Origin: Branchiostoma floridae
Taxonomy: Eukaryota; Chordata; Leptocardii; Amphioxiformes; Branchiostomatidae
Length of the DNA stretch: 64,000 nucleotides
Direction of reading: 5' to 3'
NCBI RefSeq assembly: GCF_000003815.2
Contig: NC_049997.1
Location: forward strand, 4,962,280 to 5,026,279
A program made the translations under genes and the position numbers. Position 1 is the first letter of the stretch, and every line of letters starts with the position of its first letter. The notes beneath the pieces are model-generated. The model made no database searches, was not told where the DNA came from, and saw only the letters and a program-made list of their open reading frames with translations. Shown one piece after another: positions 58,167-64,000 of the stretch.

Positions 58167-58904
58167 TACAGAGAACGGCCCGTCACAAGTCACTACTTCC
58201 TTGATATTCGAGAACACTTGGCAACTGGAAACCATTGATATTCAAAAACCTGGAGTACAATTTAGAGCTTATTACCGATTTTGTCTGCGTGGCAATTGTT
58301 TAATACAGAATGTTCTAGAAAAACGAGACATCAAAACCGGACGTTCCGCTGCAATTACCATAGAAACCCTAAAAAATTACGAGTTGCAACGTGTCCTGAT
58401 TGCGCACAAACTAGACGACAGATCATTGCAAATCAGGTTTGATAAATGCTCTACCAGTTACGTCACTCCAACGCTACGATTTAGACATGTCCAAAAAACA
58501 AATGCCTCGTCCGTGGCAGGTCACCTTTCACCTTTGACCTGCACACGCGCAGCTGCATTTATGAACGGGTGTATTGCTGTTTTAAACAGAAATGTTAACG
58601 CAGGTGACGTTTAATGGTGCTAGGTGGCAACTGCCGATCTCCTAAAAGAGAAACATTGTCTGAAACATATACCTATAGGACTACAGGTGTAACAACAAAG
58701 TTACAGTATTTCCCAGTAATACACGTAGTATGGGAAAAGTAAAGATGTGTCATTATCTCCAGAATAAAACTCACTTACAAGCTTATCCTCAAATGCTACC
58801 CTGTTCTGTCATGCGTACACCAAGTGAAACAATGAATGCAGGTCATAGTTCAGTGGTACATGGTGCGTCATTCACTGTTTTGGCAACTTCATTCCTGACT
58901 CAAA
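58167..58904. other. End of the array and P450 5' flank
   Basis: Array similarity ends at about 58,625 (GACGTTTAATGGTGCTAGGT). Within it the TAACGC MITE site is empty near 58,450. From 58,626 to 58,904 lies the probable promoter and 5' UTR of the P450; I see no clear TATA box. Confidence 0.5.
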
Positions 58905-61900
58905 ATGGCTACTGCAGTCTTTGGGTCAATAACTGAGTCCGTTCAGGAGATTTTGCAGATCTCTGGGGCGACTTTTCAGTCTTTCCTTGTCTTCTCTATC
59001 GCCCTAACTTTTCTCATAGCGTTCATACTTTTAAAGCGCCCGAGAAACCTGCCTCCTTACCCGGCAGGACGCGTGCCTGTTCTCGGGCACCTCCTCGCCT
59101 TGGGCCGGAAACCTTACCTCAAGCTGACGGCGTGGAGGCGGCAGTACGGGGACGTCTTCACCGTCAGGATGGGAATGGAAGATGTGGTGGTTCTGAACGG
59201 CTACACTGCCGTCAAGGACGCGCTCGTGGACAGGTCCGAGCTGTTCGCGTCCAGGCCACCAAACTACATGTTTGATTCGACAGTTGGTTTTGGAAAAGGT
59301 ATTATTTCTATTCTTTTTCTTCTTCTGTATCTTGCCAGATTGTAAACTGAGGTTTTATATCTATAAAATGCCAACCTACATACATTAAGAATCGTAGTGA
59401 AACATACCACTCTTTTTCTATAACACGTGGCTAAAGCTCTCTGTTTTGTGGCGTCCAGTGTTCTGTATCTGTATCTGTATCTGTATCTGTATCTGTATCT
59501 ATATAGCCGGTATAACCGCCATTCGGCGTAACACACCAGCTTCGCAACCTGTAAACTCGGCCTTCGGGGCTTGTTGCGTGGTGACCAGGGCATTGGGTAC
59601 AAAAGATAAGTAACCAAAAGAGTCACGTACAACGTTGCTACCCGACGTATGTGTATCCGATATGGGTCTTAGTGGGACGATAATCAATCACTGTATTTTT
59701 CCGATTACGAAGACATATATTTGGCGGTGACATTGTTCTAAAGCGTGAGTTTAGACATCATTTCGTTGAACGAGACCATCCAAGTAAGTTGCCCCACAGC
59801 ATTTGGGACACACACACATAGTGTTCATACATAACAACAAAGGCCGGTATTTGCTTATGAGTAAATACTTAGATTAGCGATAACACAAACCTGACACACC
59901 GCCCACATTCGGCCTCTTGCGGGTGAACGTCCGCTCGAACGCCACTCGAGGCTGGAAAGATCCCCTAAGAGAATCCCAGAATAAATTATTTTGACGTAAT
60001 TTATGCTAAAACATTTACTTGGAATCTTCTACCAAATATCCAATGCATATCTTTACCAAATTGCAGATCATTTAACGGTTATACCAAAGCATCAGAGGTC
60101 TTAATATACGGTTTTGGCCTGAAAATGGCTGAAAGACTTCAATAAAATCATTTTAAAGGCATCTATCAAAAACAGGAAAAAAACGTCTGGACGTATTGGC
60201 CAACTATACCCTTGTGCCAAAATAAAGTTGATGTCATTTTCCCCATGAACGACGGAGATTTTTCCCCTTAAAGATTGTGACAGGAGAATAAGAAAGAGAG
60301 AAGAAGCAGAAACATTACGAATACAATATTTCACTCCACGCCATATCTACTGTATGATGGACTGAAATAAATACCGAAACATATCTTGTAACGTATCATT
60401 TGCTTCTTTTTTGTTCCTGTAGACATTGTTACTGGACGTTGGGGTTCATTGTTCAAGCAGAGAAGGAGGTTTGTCGTCAGAACCTTAAAGAACCTTGGCA
60501 TGAAGGTCGGACCTGGCAGTATTGAGGAGAACATCCGAAATGAGGCCAGCTGTGTACAAGATAGAGTAAGTCAAGATATTAATATGCAAGATTCAGATAT
60601 TTAGCTCAAGACCTTGCTGGACAAACTATAAGTTTGATAGTAACATATTTGTTAAATTTGATATCATTGTATTATTTAATTAGCTGGCTAGTCCATTAAT
60701 GTTCGTAATTTTCTTGTATTCTATGAGGATTTTGTTCTTGTTTGTTTGATCTTATTTGATTATGGGGTTATGTATGGCCGGTATGATCAAAAGTTATTGT
60801 TATAATCAGGCGTATAATCTCAGTATGGGGGAAGGTCAACAAACAAGTTTCTAGTCTCTGTATGTCCCTTTCCCCGCACTTACCAACTCCTTCTGTTTGT
60901 TTGTTTGTTTGTTTGTTTTTTGTTTGTTTGTTTAGATTCCCATTAGTGTAACAAAATCTATACCTAAACAGAAAATTAAACAAAACAACTAAAGTAACTT
61001 AAAATTGAATGTGAGGTATCATATGTCAACATTAAACAACAGAAACATTATCTGATTTTTTTATGCAGAAATTGAATAGAAATAATGATTTACCAAATAT
61101 AATTGACTGATATAAACTGAACATAACAAATATACAAACAAAATAATGATAAGGAATAATATAACATAAATAAACTGATTATGTACATAACTGAAATGGG
61201 ATCAGCAGCAACAAAATAAATTATGACTAACGTATTCACAAAAGAAAAGAACAATGCTACGTGAAGTCGCTTGGCGCAGGTGAAGTCGCGTGGCGCAGCG
61301 GCGGCATTTGTGCCTCGTGACCGAGAGGTCGCGGGTTCAAATCCGACTGCGTGTCGACGATCTTGTGCCCTTGGGAAAGGCACTTTACACGACTTTCCTC
61401 ACTATACTCAGGTGAAAATGAGTATCTAGCTTCGGATAGGGCCGTCCCTCGGATAGGACGTTAAATATAGAATGGAGGTCTCGTGTCTGGGGAGATTCAT
61501 ATAACGCACGTTAAAGAACCCCCACACGTGCGATGGTGCCGTGTGAGATGGAGCAAACCCGTCTGTCTGGAGGTCGACAAAGGAATTCACACGCATAGTA
61601 CTATGGGATCTATGCGTCATACGGCTATATGATGATAACGTTAATGGCCCGCCTGATCTAGTGCATATGGTGTCATAAGGTGCATATGGTGTCATAACGC
61701 CTGGTCCTTTGCTATGACCACCTCAAAAAACCACCTCGTTCGCTTTGCTCAAATCGGTGGTTTCATTCGTTGATTATAGCAAAGGACCAGGCGTTATGAC
61801 ACCATATACACCTCGGGGCGGGTCGACGTCATTAACCCTTAATTGATGAATGAGCTCTGGTTAGATTGCAGATTACGAAGGGAAGCCTTTTGACATCTTC

Positions 61901-63507
61901 CATTACGTCACTGTGGCGGTTGCAAACGTCATCTGTTCCATGACTTTCGGGAAGCGCTATGACTACGAAGATGAAAAGTTCCGAGAGGTTTCCCAAGCGT
62001 CTGCTACAGTATTGGCTGAAATTGGAGCCGGGCAGCTCATCAGTATCTTCCCTTTCTTACGGTTTGTTCCTGGAGGTCAGCACAGCGGTGTTCCTTAAAA
62101 AATACTTTCTCTGTCATACTTACTAAAGCTAAGGCCACAACCCGCCGTAGGTGTCTACGTGCCAAAACGTGGGCCAATCTTTTGGGATCCGTAAGTGGTA
62201 ATTACCACCTCCGTACGAACTTGTAGGGAATCCGACAGATTTTGGAGCACGCAGACACGCCGTAGAACTTTACGTGCAGGGAAAACTTTGTGTGCCATCG
62301 GGCTGCGGAATAAAAAAAACTGTATGTATCCACAGATATGTAACCATTATGCACAAAATTAAAGTTTGAAAATTGAAAATATAAATGCCCTCATGCATTA
62401 CAGTTTTACTTTGTTAAACTGTGTTGTGTCACTAGAGTTTGGGCCTACCTGCAGAACCTAATTTTTGTTTTAGGACTAGAACAGGAACCACAAATTTTGT
62501 TTTCCTAGGCCTAACCATTACTCTTTTTTATGCGCAGTGAACCGAGCCTGCCTCAATGTATCTGAACATCTCCCGAAGATCCACAAGTTTGTGAAAGAAG
62601 AAATAGATCGGCATCGGGGAAACCTAGATCGCGAAAACCCGAGAGATTTCCTTGACTTCTGCCTGTTGGAGCTTGAACAGCGGGGAAAAGTCGATGGTTT
62701 AACCAAAGAAAACGTCCTGTACATGGCACAGGATCTGTTTATGGCTGGAACAGAAACAAGCGCCAACACCCTACGGTGGAGTCTACTCTACTTAACTTTG
62801 AACCCCGACATTCAAAAGAAGGTACTTGCATCAAATATTATTGACTGGTCGAAGTAAGACCCCGCAGAGAATTTGATAGCATATTCAGGTGCTGCAGCAT
62901 TACATGTAGATACCCCTCCCTGAAAGCAGTGTGGTACGGTCCAAAAGAATATGGTGTGCCTGTCGAAATCAACGGCGTCTTACTGGTCGAAGTAAGACCC
63001 CACAGAGAATTTGAGAGCATATTCAGGTGCAGGAGCATCACAGGTAGATACCCCTCCCTGAAAGCAGTGTGGTACAGTCCAAAGGAATCTGGTGTGCCTG
63101 TCGAAATCAACGGCGTCAATTTAGGATGCCTTGGCACTTCTTGAGCATAGACAGTTAGATAGCGTTCTGTCGGGTAAAAGACTGGTATCTTTACCCTATG
63201 TATGTACTTTGTATGTGGCACTGTTAAAAGAAGTTACTAACTCAAGTGTAGACCAAAGTGTCCTCGTCTGTGCCAAGGCAAAATATTTGTGAAAAATAAA
63301 CTGCTTATCTGGCGTTTGAAGGCACAAGAGGAGCTTGATGCCGTTGTTGGTGATAGTCTGCCCGCCCTGCCCCACCGTTCCCGCCTGCCCTACGTGAACG
63401 CCTGTCTGATGGAGACCATGAGGATCCGCACTCCTGGTCCTATTCCACTTCACGCCACCACACAGGAGGTCAACGTTCGGGAATATACCATTCCTGAGGG
63501 AACTAGG
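58905..63507 (+). CDS. Cytochrome P450, CYP2-like, five exons, 3' end outside window
   Basis: Proposed exons 58905-59298, 60423-60565, 61865-62075, 62538-62821 and 63322-63507; all junctions are GT/AG and phases agree (1, 0, 1, 0, 0). About 406 residues are visible of a usual ~490-500. Order: N-terminal membrane anchor (FLVFSIALTFLIAFILL), proline hinge NLPPYPAGRVPVLG, C-helix region with FKQRRRF (Phe where CYP2 proteins usually have Trp), KxxGPGSIEENI, CSMTFGKRYDY, the I-helix oxygen-activation motif AGTETS in exon 4, and the K-helix ExxR (ETMR) in exon 5. The heme-binding exon lies beyond the right edge. Expected: ER-anchored monooxygenase of lipids or xenobiotics; substrate unknown. Introns carry a SINE, foldback and MITE copies. 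59,601-60,420 shows nothing recognisable. Confidence 0.88.
59463..59600. repeat. (CTGTAT)n and attached dispersed repeat, P450 intron 1
   Basis: About six CTGTAT units lead into ATATAGCCGGTATAACCGCC and a GGCGTAACACACCAGCTTCG block shared with 39538-39690. Confidence 0.7.
60894..60934. repeat. (GTTT)n microsatellite, P450 intron 2
   Basis: Tandem TGTT units with one TTTTT interruption. Confidence 0.9.
61261..61560 (+). mobile_element. tRNA-derived SINE, P450 intron 2
   Basis: Box A-like GTGGCGCAGCGG, box B-like GGGTTCAAATCC, then CTTGTGCCCTTGGGAAAGGC as in 38801-39062 and a longer 3' body with ACGTTAAAGAACCCCCACAC. The first ~19 bases are duplicated in tandem (61261-61279 and 61280-61299). 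Confidence 0.85.
61638..61838. repeat. Foldback palindrome, P450 intron 2
   Basis: GGTGTCATAACGCCTGGTCC and following TTTGCTAT are matched in inverse by ATAGCAAAGGACCAGGCGTT and ATGACACC. Outer partial match GTTAATG...CCCGCC with GGCGGG...CATTAAC. Transcripts could form a strong hairpin. Confidence 0.75.
62127..62310. mobile_element. MITE-like element, copy 3, P450 intron 3
   Basis: Starts AAGCTAAGGCCACAACCCGC and follows copies 979-1207 and 1997-2168 through the GGGATCCGTAAGTGGTAA and ACACGCCGTAGAACTTTACG blocks. Its presence in both P450 neighbourhoods is notable. Confidence 0.65.
62848..63123. repeat. Two-unit 138 base tandem duplication, P450 intron 4
   Basis: Two units with an exact 46-codon period (starts 62848 and 62986). 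Plus-strand frame is open through both (VEVRPRREFDSIF, RYPSLKAVWYGPKE, GVPVEINGV), and so is one minus-strand frame. Not P450 sequence. Could be an unrecognised coding fragment of a mobile element. Confidence 0.7.
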
Positions 63508-64000
63508 GTATCATAAAATATCCCCTCTTTCAAACTTTCACTCTTTCTTCGTTCCGTTTCACTCAATTTCGTTCCATTTAGCACTTTCGGTACACAGTTT
63601 TGTACAGTATATCATAAAATCTCCCTTTTTTTCAATTTTCATTCTTTTTTCATTCCATTTCGCTCAATTTCGTACGATTTAGCACTTTCGGTACACATTC
63701 TTGTACAGAGTATCATAAAATATCCCCTTTTTTCATTTATCACTCTAATTTTGGTTACATTTCGCCCAATTTTGTTCCATTTAGCACTTTCGGTACACAC
63801 TCTTGTACAGGGTACAGTATCATAAAATATCCCCTTTTTTCAATTTTCACTCTTTTTTCGTTCCATTTCGCTCAATTTCGTTCCATTTAGCACTTTCGGT
63901 GCCACTCGTACAATGTATCATACAATATCCCCTTTTTTCAATTTTCTCTTTTTTTCGTTCCATTTCGCTCAATTTCGTTTCATTTAGCACGTTCGGTACA
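63508..64000. repeat. ~101 base tandem repeat, P450 intron 5
   Basis: Units start with GTATCATAAAATATCCCC near 63,509, 63,610, 63,711, 63,818 and 63,916 and contain CGCTCAATTTCGTTCCATTT and AGCACTTTCGGTACAC. The array starts exactly at the proposed exon 5 donor and runs off the window. Confidence 0.85.

Noticed and set aside
58201-58614. 137-codon frame downstream of copy E
   Set aside because: Lies in array flank; homologous flanks of B, C and D do not keep it open.
59264-59632. 122-codon minus-strand frame with Tyr-Arg repeats
   Set aside because: Translation of the (CTGTAT)n run in P450 intron 1.

Overview
The window looks like nuclear DNA of an invertebrate chordate, most probably amphioxus (Branchiostoma). 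Reasons: a spliced CYP2-like P450 gene, a young array of leucine-rich-repeat (LRR) receptor genes, tRNA-derived SINEs, RTE- and CR1-like LINE debris, many small inverted-repeat elements, and AT-rich intergenic DNA with N-gaps typical of a draft assembly. The species call is inference; nothing in the sequence names the organism.

Layout. At the left edge are a long CA microsatellite (131-647), inverted-repeat elements, one orphan terminal P450 exon on the minus strand (1511-1689) and a LINE fragment. From about 2.9 to 58.6 kb lies a segmentally duplicated array carrying five copies of one gene family. Each gene encodes a type I membrane protein with a signal peptide, about nine LRRs with cysteine caps, one transmembrane helix and a ~450-550 residue cytoplasmic tail. 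Copies A (4833-7663) and B (15936-18728) are on the minus strand. Copies C (29161-32212), D (42857-45523) and E (52555-55260) are on the plus strand. B and C are head to head about an inverted-repeat centre near 25.05-25.33 kb, so the region is a large imperfect palindrome with E as an extra copy. B and E are intact. A has an N-gap with an apparent frameshift and a lost stop codon. C has a one-base frameshift. D has an N-gap over LRR5-LRR8 and a deleted C-terminus.

Each coding exon begins just after a splice acceptor. 2.5-5 kb upstream every copy keeps a short putative leader exon with a TATA-like box and a splice donor. The intervening intron is filled with a ~0.3 kb satellite and a TTAA-flanked piggyBac-like element. 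From 58,905 to beyond the right edge is a CYP2-like P450 gene on the plus strand, with five exons visible and the heme-binding exon outside. The two P450 loci both point away from the array, mirroring its symmetry.

How the genes may work together. The five receptors differ mainly by amino-acid changes at the exposed positions of the LRR beta-strands, and their tails carry SH2-type tyrosine motifs, an SH3-type proline motif and a variable number of 27-residue repeats. This fits a diversifying cell-surface recognition family, possibly immune; ligand, partners and expression cannot be read from the sequence. The P450 is unrelated in function and serves as a flanking marker.
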